This document shows, in pieces, positions 1 to 12,406 of a stretch of DNA of 64,000 nucleotides (positions are counted from its first letter, which is position 1; the number at the start of each line of letters is the position of its first letter). The stretch lies in NCBI GenBank assembly GCA_003508835.1, contig PUFA01000285.1:806001-870000 (forward strand), written 5' to 3'. A program made the position numbers and the translations under genes. The notes under the pieces were generated by a model. The model did no database searches and was not told the origin of the DNA. It saw only the letters and a list, made by a program, of their open reading frames with translations. The DNA comes from Eonycteris spelaea (lineage: Eukaryota > Chordata > Mammalia > Chiroptera > Pteropodidae).

Positions 1-1655
1 CTTTACACTGTCTACCTCTTTCCTCTTCTCCCACCCCCTACTCTCTGGTAACCACTAGTCTATGTGCATGTCCATGAGTCTCTGTTTGTCCTGTCCCATT
101 ATTGCTTTTAGGTTTATATTCCCACATATAAGTGATATCATGTGATTTTCAACTTTTTCTGTCTGGCTTATTTCGCTTAGCATGATTATCTCAAGGTCCA
201 TCCATGTTCTTCGCAAATGGCAGTATTTCATCTCTTCTTATGGCTGAGTAATATTCCATTGTATACGTGTACCACAGCTTCTTTAGCCAATCTCTATTGT
301 GGGCACTTACGTTGCTTCCATATCTTGGTCACCATGAATAATGCTGCTATGAACATCGGTGTGCAAATATATTTTATATATGGGTTTTCAGTTATTGGGT
401 TAAATACAGGAATTGCTGGATCATATAGTAGATCAATTCTTATTTTTTTGAGGAACCTCCATACTGTTTTCCATAGTGGCTGTACCAATTTGCAGTCCAC
501 TAGAAGTGTATGAGGGTTCCTTTTTCCACATTCTCCAAGATTTTATTATTACTTGTCTGTTGATATACTATTCTAACAGGTGTGAGATGGTATCTCATTG
601 TGGTTTTGATTTGCATTTCCCTAATAGCTACACTGTTGAGCATCTTTTCATATATTTGTTGGCCATTTGTATATCCTCTAGGGAGAAGTGTCTGTTCAGT
701 CCTGCCCATTTTTTGATTGGATCATTTGTTTTTGTTGTTATTGAGTTGTATGAGTTCTTTGTATATTTGGATTTAGGCCCTTATTGGAGGCATTGCTTGC
801 AAATATATTTTCCCATTTGGATGGTTGTCTCTTTACCTTGTTGATGGCTTTCTTTAGCTGAGCAGAAGCTTTTAGTTTGATGTAGTCTCATTCATTTATT
901 TTAGCTTTTATTCCCTTGCTTTGAGGTCAAATTCATAAAATAGTCTTTAAGTCCAAGGTCCTTGAGTTTCGTTTCGTTTTCTTCTATGATTTTATTGTTT
1001 CAGATCTTATATTCAGGTCCTTAATCCATTTTGAGTTAATTTTGGTGTGCGGTGATAGACAACAGTCTAGTTTCATTCTTTTGCAGGTGGCTTTCCAGTT
1101 TTCTGTCCCATTTATTGAAGAGGCTTGCCTTTCTCCACTGTATGTTTTTGGCTTTTTTTTGTCAAAAATTATTGCCCATAGAAATATGGGTTTACTTCTG
1201 GACTCTCGATTCTGTTCCGCTGGTCCGTGTGTCTGTTTTGCTGCTAATACTGCCTGTTTTGGATTACCGTCGCTTTGTAGTGTATTTGAGAGGGCAGGCA
1301 GAGTGACGCCTCCAGCTACGTTCTTTTTTCTCATGATGGCTTTGGCAATTTGGGGTCTTTTGTGCTTCCATACAAATCTGATGACTTTCTGTTCTATTTC
1401 TTTAAAAAATGCGAATGGGATTTTGATACAGATTGCATTAAATCTGTATACTGCTTTAGATAATAAGGTCATTTTAAACTATGTCATTCTTCCAATCCAA
1501 GAACATGGAATATCTTTCTATTTCTTTGTATCTTCTTTGATTTCTTTTTAATAGGGTCTTATTAGTTTTCATGAATATAAGTCCTTTCACACGTTTGTTA
1601 GAGTTATTCCTAGGTATTTTACTTTTTTTTATTGCAATTGCAAAAGGAGTTATTT
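1..1655 (-). mobile_element. L1 ORF2 3' half and 3' end, antisense, decayed
   Basis: Read on the minus strand this matches the C-terminal part of the L1 reverse-transcriptase protein. The frame at 1472-984 contains the typical AVYRFNAI and FVWKHKRPQIAKAI strings and runs toward the 3' end near position 1, where the plus strand shows the usual antisense text (ATGGCTGAGTAATATTCC). Stops and frame changes show it is dead. It continues beyond the left window edge. Confidence 0.9.
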
Positions 1656-1761
1656 TTCCACTTTTTATTTTTTTTATTTATTATTATTTTTTAAATTTTA
1701 GTTAGGTTCAAGTATACGGTACATTGGTAGACACCTAGTTAGTAAAATGATCCCCTCGATT
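1656..1761 (-). mobile_element. Short L1 3'-end insertion flanked by a long direct duplication
   Basis: A T-rich start followed by TTAGTTAGGTTCAAGTATACG is an antisense L1 3' terminus of about 100 bp. The host L1 text on its left (from TCCTAGGTATTTTA at about 1611) reappears on its right (TCCTAGGCATTTTA at about 1764) over about 50 bp with mismatches. The insertion therefore sits in an unusually long, diverged target duplication. Confidence 0.65.
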
Positions 1762-2630
1762 TCCTAGGCATTTTATTCTTTTTGTTGCAATTCAAAATTA
1801 ATTCTATTTTCCACTTCTTTTTCTGACACTTCATTATTAGAGTATAGGAAAGCTATGGATTTTTGAATGTTAATTTTGTATCCAGAAACTTTACTGTATT
1901 TGCTTATTGTTTCTTGTAGTGTTCCTGTGGAGTCTTCAGGGTTTTCTATATAGAGAATTGTGCCATCTGCAAATAGTGATACTTCGACTTCTTTATTTCC
2001 TACTTAAATCCCTTTTATATCTTTTTCTTGTCTGATTGCACTCGCTAGGGCCTCTAATGTTATATTGAGTAACAGTGACAATAGTGGGCAGCTTTGCTTA
2101 ATTCCTGATTCTTAGAGGAAAAGGTTTTAGCTTTCATCATTAAGTATAGTGTTGGCTAAGAGTTTGTCATAGATGGCCTTTATTATGTTAAGGTGGTTTT
2201 CCTTCTGTATGAGTTTATTAAGTATTTTGATCATAAATAGATGTATCTATCGAAGGCTTTTTCTGCATCTATTGATATGATCATATGATTCTTATTTTTT
2301 AATTTGTTTATGTGGTGGTATCACATTAATCTATTTGAGTATGTTGAACCATCCCTGTGTCCTCTGGGATGAAGCCCACTTGATCGTGGTGTATAATTTT
2401 TTAATATGTTGCCGTATTCAGTTCGCTAGTATCTTATTTGGGATTTTTGCATCTGTGTTCATGAGAGATACTGATCTGTAGTTTTTTTTTTTTTATGTGT
2501 GTGTTGTCTTTACTCGGTTTTGGTTATCAGAGTAATATTGGCTTCATAAAATGAGTTGAGAAGTATTGCCGCTCTTTGATATTTAGGCTTATAAGGATTG
2601 TGCTGAGAGTCCGATGATAATCGAATGGGT
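1762..2630 (-). mobile_element. Continuation of the antisense L1 ORF2 relic
   Basis: The text resumes the ORF2 sequence interrupted at 1656 and continues upstream in the element through the reverse-transcriptase region (antisense of the ATATAGAGAATTGTGCCATCTGC segment). Many indels are present and no frame is intact. Confidence 0.85.
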
Positions 2631-4015
2631 TTTCCTTTTTAAGTTACTGTTTTCTTCTTCCTGGCTGCCCTGAGAATTCTGTCTTTGTCGTTGATTTTTG
2701 AATACTATAATACAATATGTCTTGCTGAAGGCCTTTTGGAGTTGAGATAATTGGGTGTTATGTTGACTTCTTGAATCCCAAGCTCCAGTCCTTGCTCCTT
2801 TTCCTTTCCTTCAAGAATGCTCATTATTCTTATGTTTCCTCTCCTGATGTTATCAGCAAGTTCTTGAATTTCTCTTCATTATTTTTCATTATTCGGTTTC
2901 TTTCTTCTTCCTTCTGACTTATTTCTAGGTTTCTGTCTTTGATATTACTGATCCTTTCCTCCATTTGGTCAACTCTATTTCCCAAGCTTATTATTTTATT
3001 TTTCAATTCTTGCAGGTGTTCTTCATCTCCAGAAATTCTATTTGGTTCTTTTTGAGGATTTCAATCTTCCTGCTCAGCTCATCTAGTAGTTTTTTCAATT
3101 CTTGACATTGTTGACATGACTCATTTTGAAATTCACTTAGTTTTTTCAGAGTACCATCCTGAATTCTCTGTCATTTAAATTGAATATTTCTATATATGTG
3201 AGCTTATTTTCTGGAATTTTTTTCTCTTTCTTTTATGAGATGCTTTGTCACCTTGGTTGTTCATGGCGTTTAATAGACTATTTCTCCACCTGAGCATTAA
3301 TGGAATTGTGTTCTGCCTTTTTTCCAGAAAGAAGAATTTTTATATAAAGATCTCTTCTTTAGCCGGCTGCAAAAAAAAAAAAAAAAAAAAATTGCTTTTC
3401 TTTTGGTTTCCAGTAGGTGGCATCTAAGCCTCTTGGATTCCTGCTTTATATAAGGCCTTAAAAATGCCTTTTTATTTCTGATAGATATTTAATCATGCTC
3501 GCTACTCTCAGTTTCAACCCCGTAGTGTTAGCACAATTTTGGTAGTGTTTGCTCAGATTCCCCTGGGCTTCATGGTGTTTGGTCTCAGAGGGTATGGACT
3601 AGGGATCCTCTAGGTTGGGGGTGGGGACTGTGGTTCTGCCTCGGTTTTGCATCCGTGGCCAGTAAAAATCAATTGTTTTCCTGCCTTCCCGCTTCTCGCC
3701 TTCTGCCTTGATGTTGGGGCCTGCCACCGGCCACAGAGAACTCACAGTTTTTCCCAGGCAGGGCTTTCAGGGAACTGATGCTCCTTCTCCCCTCCTCTCT
3801 CTCCTACTGGTATCTCTGGCAGCTGCAAGAAGCAACTTCTTTATTTCTCCCAGTCCTCTGCCCAACCCCTGAGTTCTAACCTGTGATAGCTCTTATGTGC
3901 AGATCCCCATGCTGACTGGTGTGCAGTTTGGTTGTTTTTTTGTTGAGTTTTAGATGTTCAGCTTATTGTTGTTTTAAGAGGAGAGATCTAGGATGTCTCT
4001 CTTTCTGCCATGTTT
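2631..4015 (-). mobile_element. HAL1-like or L1 ORF1/5' region, antisense
   Basis: From about 2640 the sequence changes from ORF2 to the antisense of an ORF1-like coiled-coil segment and then a GC-richer 5' region ending in TCTTTCTGCCATGTTTCC near 4010. The middle of ORF2 is missing. Either this is a HAL1 (half-L1) next to an L1, or one L1 with a large internal deletion. A 20-bp A run interrupts it at 3371-3390. Confidence 0.65.
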
Positions 4016-6446
4016 CCAAAAGATCTTGGATTTCAATTTTGAATGGCTGAGTAACATTTCATTTTATATATGAACTATAATTTCTTCATCTAATCATTTG
4101 TTGATGAGCATTTAGGTTGCTTCCATATCTTGCAATGTAAATTGTACTGCCATGAACATAGGGGTGCATATATTTTTACAAATTATTGTGTTTTTTTTCC
4201 TTTGGATGAATACCCAGTAGTGCAATTGCTGAGTCAAAAGGTATATTCATTTTTAACTTTTTGAGAAACCTCCAGACTATTTTTCATAGTGTCTGTATCA
4301 ATTTGCAATCCCATCAGCAGTGTTTTAGAGTTCCCTTTTCTCCACATCTTCACCAATGCTTGTTGTTCTTTGATTTATTGATGATAGACATTCTAACATT
4401 CAGGTGGTAACTCATTGTGGTTTTAATTTGCAATTCTCTTATGATTAGTGACCTTGAGCATCTTTTCATATGTCTATTGGCCATCTGTATGTCCTCTTTG
4501 GAGAAACATCTGTTCAGGTCTTCTGCTCATTTTTTAATTGAATTATTATTTGTTTTTGTTGTTGAGTTGTATAAAGTTTCTTAATATGTTTTGAATATTA
4601 ACCTCTTATCAGATGTATCATTAGCAGATATCTTCTCCCATTCATTCTGTTGTCTTTTCATTTTGTTGATGGTTTCCTTTGCTGTTCAAAAACTTTTTAG
4701 TTTGATGTAGTCCCATTTCTTTATTTTTTTCTTTTGTTTCCCTTGCCTGGGGAGATATATCCAAAAGAAATTACATTAGCAATATCAGAGAGATTACTGT
4801 CTGTGTTTTCTTCTAGAAGTTTTATGCTTACATTTATATCTTTAATCCACTTTGAGTCTATTCTTGTATGGTGTAAGAAGGTGGTTCATTTCTTTTCTTT
4901 CCTTCTTCTTTTTTTTTTTTTGCATGTATCTGTCCAATCTTCCCAGCACCATTTATTGAAGAGTCTATCTTTACCCCATTGTATATTCTTGCCTCCTTAG
5001 TCAATATATTAAGTGAGTATTGGCATGGATTTATTTCTGAGCTCTCTTTCTGTTTCATTGATCTATGTGTCTGTTTCTATGCCTGAGTACCATGGTGTTT
5101 TGACGAATTATAGCTTGTAGTATAGTTTGATATCAGGTAGTGTGATACCTCCAATTTTATTCTTCTTTCTCAAGATTGCCATGGCTCTTGGGAGTTATTT
5201 TTTGGTTCCATATAAATTTAAGATTATTGGTTCTATCCTCTGAAAAATGTCATTGGCATTTTGACAGGATTTCATTGAATCTATAGATTGGTTTTGGGAA
5301 TATGGCCATTTAATGATGTTGATTCTCCCTATCTATGAAGCACACTATATATTTCCATTTATTTGTACCTTCTTCAATTTATTTTTTTTGATGACATAGT
5401 TTTCTGAGTACATATCTTTTACTTTCCTTGGCTATTTTTATTCCCAGTATTGTTGTTTTTCGATGCAGTTTAAGTTGGGATTGTTTTCTAAATTTCCCTT
5501 TCCGAAAGGTCATCCTTGGTGTATAAAAATGCCACTGACTTCTGATATTAATTTTGTATTCTGCTATTTACCCTTGTTTTTCTCTCTTCTCCTTTGAGTA
5601 CTCCTATGATGCAGATATTGTTACACTTCATGTTGTCCCAGAGGTCTCTTAAACTATCCTCATTTTTTAAAATTCTTTTTCTTTTTTGTTCTGATTGAGT
5701 GTATTCTGTTATCTGTCTTCCAGTTCGCTGATTTTGATTTTTCGGCTTTGTGCTATCTCCTGTTGAATCCTTCTTAGTGTAGTCTTCATTTCAGTATCGT
5801 TTCTTCATTTCTGATTCTTTTTTATGGTTTCTATGTCCTTTTGTGCTTACTACCTCTTGTTGAGGTTCTCATTGTGCTACCCATTCTCCCCCTAAGTTCA
5901 CTGAAACATCCTTATAACCATTATTTTGAACTCTGTCTCTAGTAGGTTGCTTGCCTCCATTTCAGTTAGCTTTATTTTCTGAGTTTTCGCCTGTTGTTTC
6001 ATTCGTGGTATGTTTGTTTTCTCATTTTATTAACCTCTCTGTGTTTGTTTCTATGTGTCAGGCATATTTGTTTCATCTCTCAGCTTGACCAGATGGCCTT
6101 ATGTAGAAGGTGTCCTGTGTGGCCCACTGGATCACTTTCCCTGATCTGTGCCGGAGGATCTGAATGCGGTCTTTGTGTGGGTTGTGTGTGATATTCTGTT
6201 GTAGCTAAGCCTTTATTGGTGTTAGTACATCAGTGGGTGGCATTAATGCTCAGGCTAATTGTGGGAATTGGCTGTGCCCACAGGGTAAGAGTTGCTGTGT
6301 GTGGGCTGACCCCACTGAGGGATTTTCCCTAGCAGGGATTTTTCCTACAGTTGTGTACTTGTTGAGGACCACCCTTTGTGTTACTGTTTATGGGACTAGT
6401 CAGTAGTTGTTCTCTGCTGTGGTCTAGTGCCAGCCTCTGGTTGTGC

Positions 6447-7215
6447 TGATTTTGTGGTCCCTTAGGAGAAGCTCCCCAGTAGGCCAAGGTCAGCTGCTGC
6501 CTTTGATTGCTCAGACTACTCTGGTGGGAGCTACAAAGAGATCCACAGATGTTTGTTGCCTATGCTGGATCTATAGGTAAGTGAAGAGACAATGCTGTAG
6601 GCAGCAGTCTGGTTATCCCCCATTCATGATTCTAGGGCAGTTTAGCTGAAGGACCAGTGCTCCTCAAGGCCTGACACTGCCTGTCATTTGCCCATAAGTC
6701 TCTGAACTGGAAGAGCCTCTGGTGTATATGTGTGTTGGTGTGTAGGGATCCGGGGAGTCTTCAGTACTATTGAGCCCAAATTTCCCCCACCACTACAGTG
6801 TCATTTTACTTTGCCAGAGTTGTCTCTGTGGCTCCTTGTACAAGTTTCTGATCATAGCAAACTCAGCTATCTTCCCACCTCAGGCCTGCAAACAACCTAG
6901 CCTCCATTTAAGAAGTACTGAAGCTTGTGGGTGTGAGTTTGTGGCCTGCCACTGAATGCTTCTCCTGGATGAACGGGCTTTGCTTGGCTGCATGACTGAG
7001 CACTGTTGTTTGCTGTTGAATTCGTGACCCAAGGAAAGCACAGGATGGGACTGGGTTGCCTGGGTGCAGGCTTGCCACCAGTAATGTGTGGGTTAGGTGG
7101 GTTGTCATCTCAGTGATACACTGTGTGATTTTGTGGTCCCTTAGGAGAGGCTCCCTGGTAGGCCAAGGTCAGCCGCTGCCTTTGATTGCTCAGGACTACC
7201 TGGTGGGAGCTGTCA
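6447..7215 (-). repeat. Direct repeat pair of about 90 bp, 679 bp apart
   Basis: The text starting TGATTTTGTGGTCCCTTAGG occurs at 6447 and again at 7126. Each copy continues for about 85-90 bp through GTAGGCCAAGGTCAGC and CCTTTGATTGCTCAG with few differences. The spacing is about twice the unit length of the adjacent array, so it may be part of a higher-order duplication of the same 5' region. Confidence 0.75.
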
Positions 7216-7258
7216 GGCCTGCACAGCACCAGATATGCTGCCAGCTCTGGGACTGCGG

Positions 7259-8500
7259 GTTCCCACCAAAGTCAGATATCACTGGGCAACTTACTGCCGT
7301 CTGTGATGGGCCCACAAAAACCCCTGAGATCTGCCCAAAGCAATACTGTATCTCATGCTAGCAGCAGTGATCTTCCCTTCATTGCATTCCCTGAACTTTT
7401 GCTCATTTCGCTGCCTGAGATCCGTTGACTGCACAGGATGTGCCATCCCAGGGCAGGGGCAGCTGCCTGTCAACATGCCACAGACACTTTGTGTGGATGG
7501 GGCAGGATCTCAGGGAGCCAAGGGCCCAGGCCAATAGCCTCGGTTTTCTGCAATTGCTGTGTTTGCACGTTCCCACGGTAGTTAGTCACAGATTACAGGT
7601 AGGTAAGCTGCTGTATGAGGCAGTCCCACAGGTCCCTGCGATCCCACCAGGAGATATGCAGCTCATACCAGCAGCAGTAGTCTGCCCACAGCTGTTTTTC
7701 CTGAAATGCACTCACTGTGCTAGCCAAGGTCTATCGCCTGCGCAAAATGCGCAATCCAGAGCCAAGCAGGGAAAGGGAGGCTGCCTGTCCATGGGCTGGA
7801 GGCACTTTATGGCTTGAGTGAAGCAGGATCTCAGGGAGACAAAGGCCTCAGACCAATACACGGCCTCAGTTTTTGCTGCAACTTCTGTGCCTGTGTGTTC
7901 CAGCTGTAGTCACAGATCACAGTGAGGCCAGCTGCCATCTGGCGTGGTCCCATAGATCCCTGTAATCTCCTCACGCAATACTGCAACTCTTGCAGGAGCA
8001 GAGGCTGCCAGAAACCGATTACCCCACAATGCCCACACTGTGCTAGCCAACGTTTGTTGCTTGTGCAGATTGCGAGACCCAGGGGAGGGGCAGGGCACTG
8101 GCATTGGACAGTCAATGGGGCAATTTGTGGGTTGGGTGGGACAGGGTCTCAGAGACAATGGCCGTTAGATCAATTACAACTTGCTACAACTTTGATAACC
8201 GTAACCATTAGCACGTTCCCACAAAAGTCATAGATCACAGTAAGACAGCTGCTGTTTGGGACTGGTCCACAGATTCCCAAGATCCACCCAAATTCATGTT
8301 GGCAGAAGTGATCTGTCTGAAACTGTCTCCAAAATGTGTGCTCATAGCGCTGGCTCCTGCTGCGAATGTTTGGCCCTGAAATGGTGCAGGCATGGCAGCC
8401 ATCCAGCAACAAAAACCCCAGGCAATCTGCAGGTTGGGTGGGGCAGGCTAATCGCCTCAGGTCAGTGCAGCTTCTAAACTGCCCATGTAGTGGGGATCTG
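7259..8500 (-). repeat. Tandem array of about four 310-330 bp units in the L1 5' region
   Basis: A recurrent landmark (GTTCC followed by a GTCACAGATCACAG-like string, an AGCTGCTG-like string and a GGTCCCACAGATCCC-like string) begins at 7259, 7569, 7897 and 8215, spacings of 310, 328 and 318 bp. Other shared landmarks are CACTGTGCTAGCCAA and GGATCTCAGGGAG. The units are clearly diverged. The arrangement resembles the monomers known from some L1 5' regions. Confidence 0.75.
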
Positions 8501-9085
8501 CACAGGCAAGCTGGTACAGTCTATAGATTGCTCCGTAGTGGGGCCTTAAGGCATAATGGCAGCTGCCCGTCAGCCCTCATCCGGCACTAGGTAAAGCAGT
8601 CTTTCCCCATATGAATCTTGCATGAGCCTCTGACCTACCACCAGTGGCCCCCGGTGAGTGTCCACAGGCAAAGAGAGCCTGTGCGTGGACCCTTTAAAGG
8701 GGCATGTAGGGTCTCAGTCTCCTTCCTTCTCACCCAGATGGCCAGAATCCCCTCTGAATTTTTACAGTCAGTGTTTTGGGAACTTTTTTCCCTGGGCTGG
8801 GACCCTGGGCTGGGGAAGCCCCAAATGAGGCTTAGGACCTCTCTTCCCTTCAGGGAAGCCTCTTCAGCCTCACTCTCCTCCCAGTGTTCCTCCACCACCC
8901 ACGGGTGCGGGTCATGCCTGATTCGCAACTTTTGCCGCTTCCTACTGGCTTCAATGTGGCTTTCCTTATAGTATCAGAAGTACACATTATCAGCTGGACT
9001 TCAGGTGATTCTTCCCACGTTGATTACTTTATAGTTGGTTATAATTTCAATGCGGACCTGGGAGCGGCGAACCCCGCTTCTACCT

Positions 9086-9107
9086 AGTCCGCCATCTTCC
9101 TCTCCCC
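9086..9107 (-). promoter_or_regulatory. L1 5'-terminal YY1-like motif
   Basis: The minus strand reads AAGATGGCGG close to the element's 5' end. In L1 elements this position holds a YY1 site that fixes the transcription start. Its presence argues that the 5' end is complete; activity is not implied. Confidence 0.6.
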
Positions 9108-12100
9108 TTGGTGGTCTTTTTAAATCAGAGTTCTAGGACATTCTTCATTCAGCTCTGGAAAATTCCTTCCCTACATTCTTGTCTCTTTTTGGATTAGCAA
9201 ACAAATTTTGTCCTCCACGTCTCTTTTTGTTTTGTACTTCTCATTTCTTTGTCCTTGGCGCTCGCATTTTGATAAGTTATCAGCTTAATCTTCCGACTCA
9301 TTTATCTGTTCTACAGCTAAGTCCAATTCTGCTCCTTAGCCCATTTATTGTCCCCCTCCCCATGATCAGACTTTAAATTTTCCAAATTCTACTGGTTGCT
9401 CTTTTTGAGGATCCAATAGTCTATCATATCTAAGAATATTGATCACATGTGTTCTAAATTCTTGTTCTGATACATTAAACTACCTTTGGTTCAATCTCTT
9501 GTTTAGTTCGATGCCATCCCTCATAGGCTTACTTGGTATCTGAGGTTCATTGAGCTGCAAGTATCAAATTGTTTCCTGCAGCCTGCCGCCATTCCTTATG
9601 GGGAGTAGACTGCACAACTTGAAATCCTAGTGTTCTGTGCTTGGGGCTTCCTCTATTCTCCCTGGGTATCACCAGCCTTCTGAGACACTGTTGGTCTCTT
9701 CAACCCTAGGCACCCTCACTCACCCCTCCCCACTACCCCATAACACAGGACACCTGTGTTCTAGCTGTAACCCAGGTGTGTGTGTGTACCCATGACTGCA
9801 CGAGTAGTGAGCAGAAAGAGGTTCAACTCACCTGACAGATCCTACTGAGGTCCCTAAACCATTATCTTTCCAGGACTCCAGGACACTCTTGAGTCCCCAG
9901 ACCCCACCCTCCCAGGGCCTATGTTCCCTCCACATTTGCAAGAGCCCTCTCTCTTCCATCAGGCCCTGCTGCCTTCCACATTTAAGGCACAGTTCCTGGT
10001 CACCAGCAGCACTGTTGTCAATAATGGTTGGGCTTGGAATTATGGACAGGTTTCAGTGCAAGTCACCCCCCTTGCCCCCCAACTCCATTTTACTGTGCCT
10101 CTGCGGCAGCTTTGAATCACAAAAAAAAAAGCCCTTGGATTCAAACAGAAGCCAGCTCCACTTTTTCCACTTGATTTTCACAAAATTAAAATAAGCCTAT
10201 CTTTCCCTCACTTCATTATTCATGCGGGAAGATTAATGTACATGATAAGTGTCTAGCACATGCTCGATAAATGTGGGGTCCTTTCCTCTTTTCTCCCATT
10301 CTCTTCCATTCACTCTGATGGCAAACGCCTGCCCTAGAGTCTGAGTGTGAGTTAGTGGTTCAGGCAGTTTAAGGTCAATAAAGAAGGTGTTCCAGCCCTG
10401 AGGCAGTCTAAGAACTCTCTGGAGAAAAGAGGCGAGCAGGGTGAGCTATGTGTAAGAAAAGGGGGAATTGCGGGCTGGGGTGGGGTGGTGTGCGGAACAG
10501 GCAAGGTTCCAGTGTGAGTAATATTGAAATAAATGTAGGACAATAGTATATCTTGTTTAGGTTAGCAGGTAAGACTAAAAATGCCACCAGGGCCCAGGAG
10601 AATGTGTGAACAGGCCTGGGTCATGGAGGGGGTAGAGACAAATCTTCCAGCACACATAGAGGCATGTGACAGGACATTATCCAAAGGCTCCACTCAGCAC
10701 TGCCCAACCACGAGCAGCTGTCAGCTTCCCGGGGCCAGATTCTTGAGTGCTTGCAGTGGGAGGGTATGAAAGTTTCCCCTCAAAAAAAACACCAATAAAA
10801 TAGAATCTGAGGGCTCCAGTTTGTGCCTCTGGTTTGTATGGAGTGCCTTGTAAGGAGGGGAAATGGGAAGCACGGATGGGACCCCACAGCAATCGGATCC
10901 CCATTGAGAACAGAGACCCAGAAGGTCTTTCACTGCCTGCATTCTCCCCTAGTTAGGGTCCACCCAGGACCAGTCTATCTCTGGGTCTGTCCCTGGGGCC
11001 TGCAATGCTCCAAACATTCTGCTCTTTAAGGCAGGGGTAAAGCTGTTGTTGATTGATTCATCTATTAACTCAGCCATTTATAGCTAAGGTTTTCACTGTG
11101 CACAACCCAAGCCCTGCCCACAGGATTTCCAGTTGTTGGGAACACCAGTATGGGACCCGAACATAGCCCATATTGTCTGGGCATGTCTGGTCCAAAAGGC
11201 TGATTACTTGCTCCAGGGCCCTAGGCAAGGCAAGCATCCAGAACCAAGTCCTCTGGCGTCATCCTGTGGCTAAACGTGTGAACTGCAATTCCCCACCTGC
11301 AACCTGCATCACTTGTTACCTTCTTTCCACAAAAGAATGTGCCTGGGAAGAAGCTGCAGAAGCAGGGTAAGAACACTGTCTGCTTCACAGGCTGCATCTC
11401 CTTACCCCCTTACCTCCCAGCTTCTAAATTTTAAAAAACCTTAATAATTTCTGCCCTCCTCTAGGCTCAAGTCTGTGGATCTAAGCCAGTTTTGCTGAAT
11501 CAGTGAAGTATTAAAAATTTTTTTTCATCGAATTGCCATAGAGCCTACATGTTCACTGGACAGGTAATTTGGTTCCTATTTCTACACATCTCTATTCTTC
11601 AGAGTCATTTTGTCACAATCCTAGCCTAGTCTTTTGAGGACGCAGTTTTGCGACTCAGGCTGCCTCCCCTCTGCAAGGTCCAGCCCCACGGGCTGGGCAG
11701 CTCTGGAGAAAAAAAAAAAAAAAACCTGCAAATGCAGCTGCTGGCACAGACCAGGCTTCCTCCAGTGATGGTGCAGGCTTAGGGGTGACAGCCTCCTCAC
11801 TAGAGATCAGATGTTGGTTTTGGTGCAGAAAGCCCTCTGGAAACGGAAAGCAAACAGTATGTGTAAAGGCATGGGTAAGGGCATTCAAGGAACTGTAAGG
11901 AGTCCAGGAGTCTGAAGTGATGGGCAGGGGCAGTTTGTGAAAGGTCTTCCTTGAGTGCTAAGAAGTCACAACAGAGAGCCAGCGACAGGTTATGGTACAG
12001 GCCAAGGCCAGCTGGGACCTGCACAAACACCCAGCTCAAAACGCAGGGATGACTTTTTCTTCCTCAGGACACCTTAGAGTCTTGAAGGTGTTTGAGTTGT

Positions 12101-12300
12101 GGGCTGGAGAAAAGGTCTCTGTAAGCCAGGCAGGCTGGATACAGGTCCTCAGTCTGCCTGACATCTGGGGCCCAACCTCCCACAGCAGCCTGGGAGAAGC
12201 TGTTCAGGAGGGCCAGAAGGAGCTTAGGAAATTTGGTCTTCCCTTCTTTCCCTGTGGTTGCCTGTGTACTCACTAATCACTGCATCCCACCGCTTACTCA
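9108..12300. other. Intergenic sequence downstream of NT5M, no gene seen
   Basis: I see no coding similarity here. The left 500 bp looks like a diverged antisense LINE-like stretch that I could not assign. The rest is unique-looking, moderately GC-rich sequence with small A runs (10121-10130, 11709-11724). Open frames of up to about 100 codons occur on both strands but lack recognisable protein content. Confidence 0.6.
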
Positions 12301-12350
12301 CTCTCTCTGTCTCTGTCTCTGTCTCTGTCTCTGTCTCTGTCTCTCTCTCT
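12301..12350. repeat. (TCTCTG)n microsatellite
   Basis: About seven CTGTCT-type hexamer units end in pure CT. The tract lies directly left of a CA microsatellite, forming a compound locus. Confidence 0.95.
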
Positions 12351-12361
12351 CACAACAAACA

Positions 12362-12406
12362 CCACACACACACACACACACACACACACACCACACACAC
12401 ACACAC
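12362..12406. repeat. (CA)n microsatellite
   Basis: About 22 CA dinucleotides with one extra C (CCACAC) in the middle. It forms a compound microsatellite with the hexamer tract at 12301. Confidence 0.95.

Larger units (their letters stand above)
4016..9107 (-). mobile_element. Long L1/HAL1-like element with a 3 kb 5' region, antisense
   Basis: The 3' side (4030 to about 5500) is ORF2-derived, including the antisense of the [17 protein letters not shown] segment near 4860-5050. From about 5550 to 5990 it is ORF1-like. From about 5990 to 9107 it is a GC-rich, non-coding 5' region. The minus-strand 5' terminus reads GGGGAGAGGAAGATGGCGGA near 9105-9086, an L1-type 5' end with a YY1-like core. 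The 5'UTR/ORF1 junction (about 6030-6200) matches, in inverted orientation, the same junction of the plus-strand L1 at about 51640-51850. ORF2 is largely deleted and the element cannot be autonomous. Confidence 0.75.

Noticed and set aside
984..1472. Minus-strand 162-codon frame as a host gene
   Set aside because: It is L1 ORF2 C-terminal sequence with frame disruptions around it.
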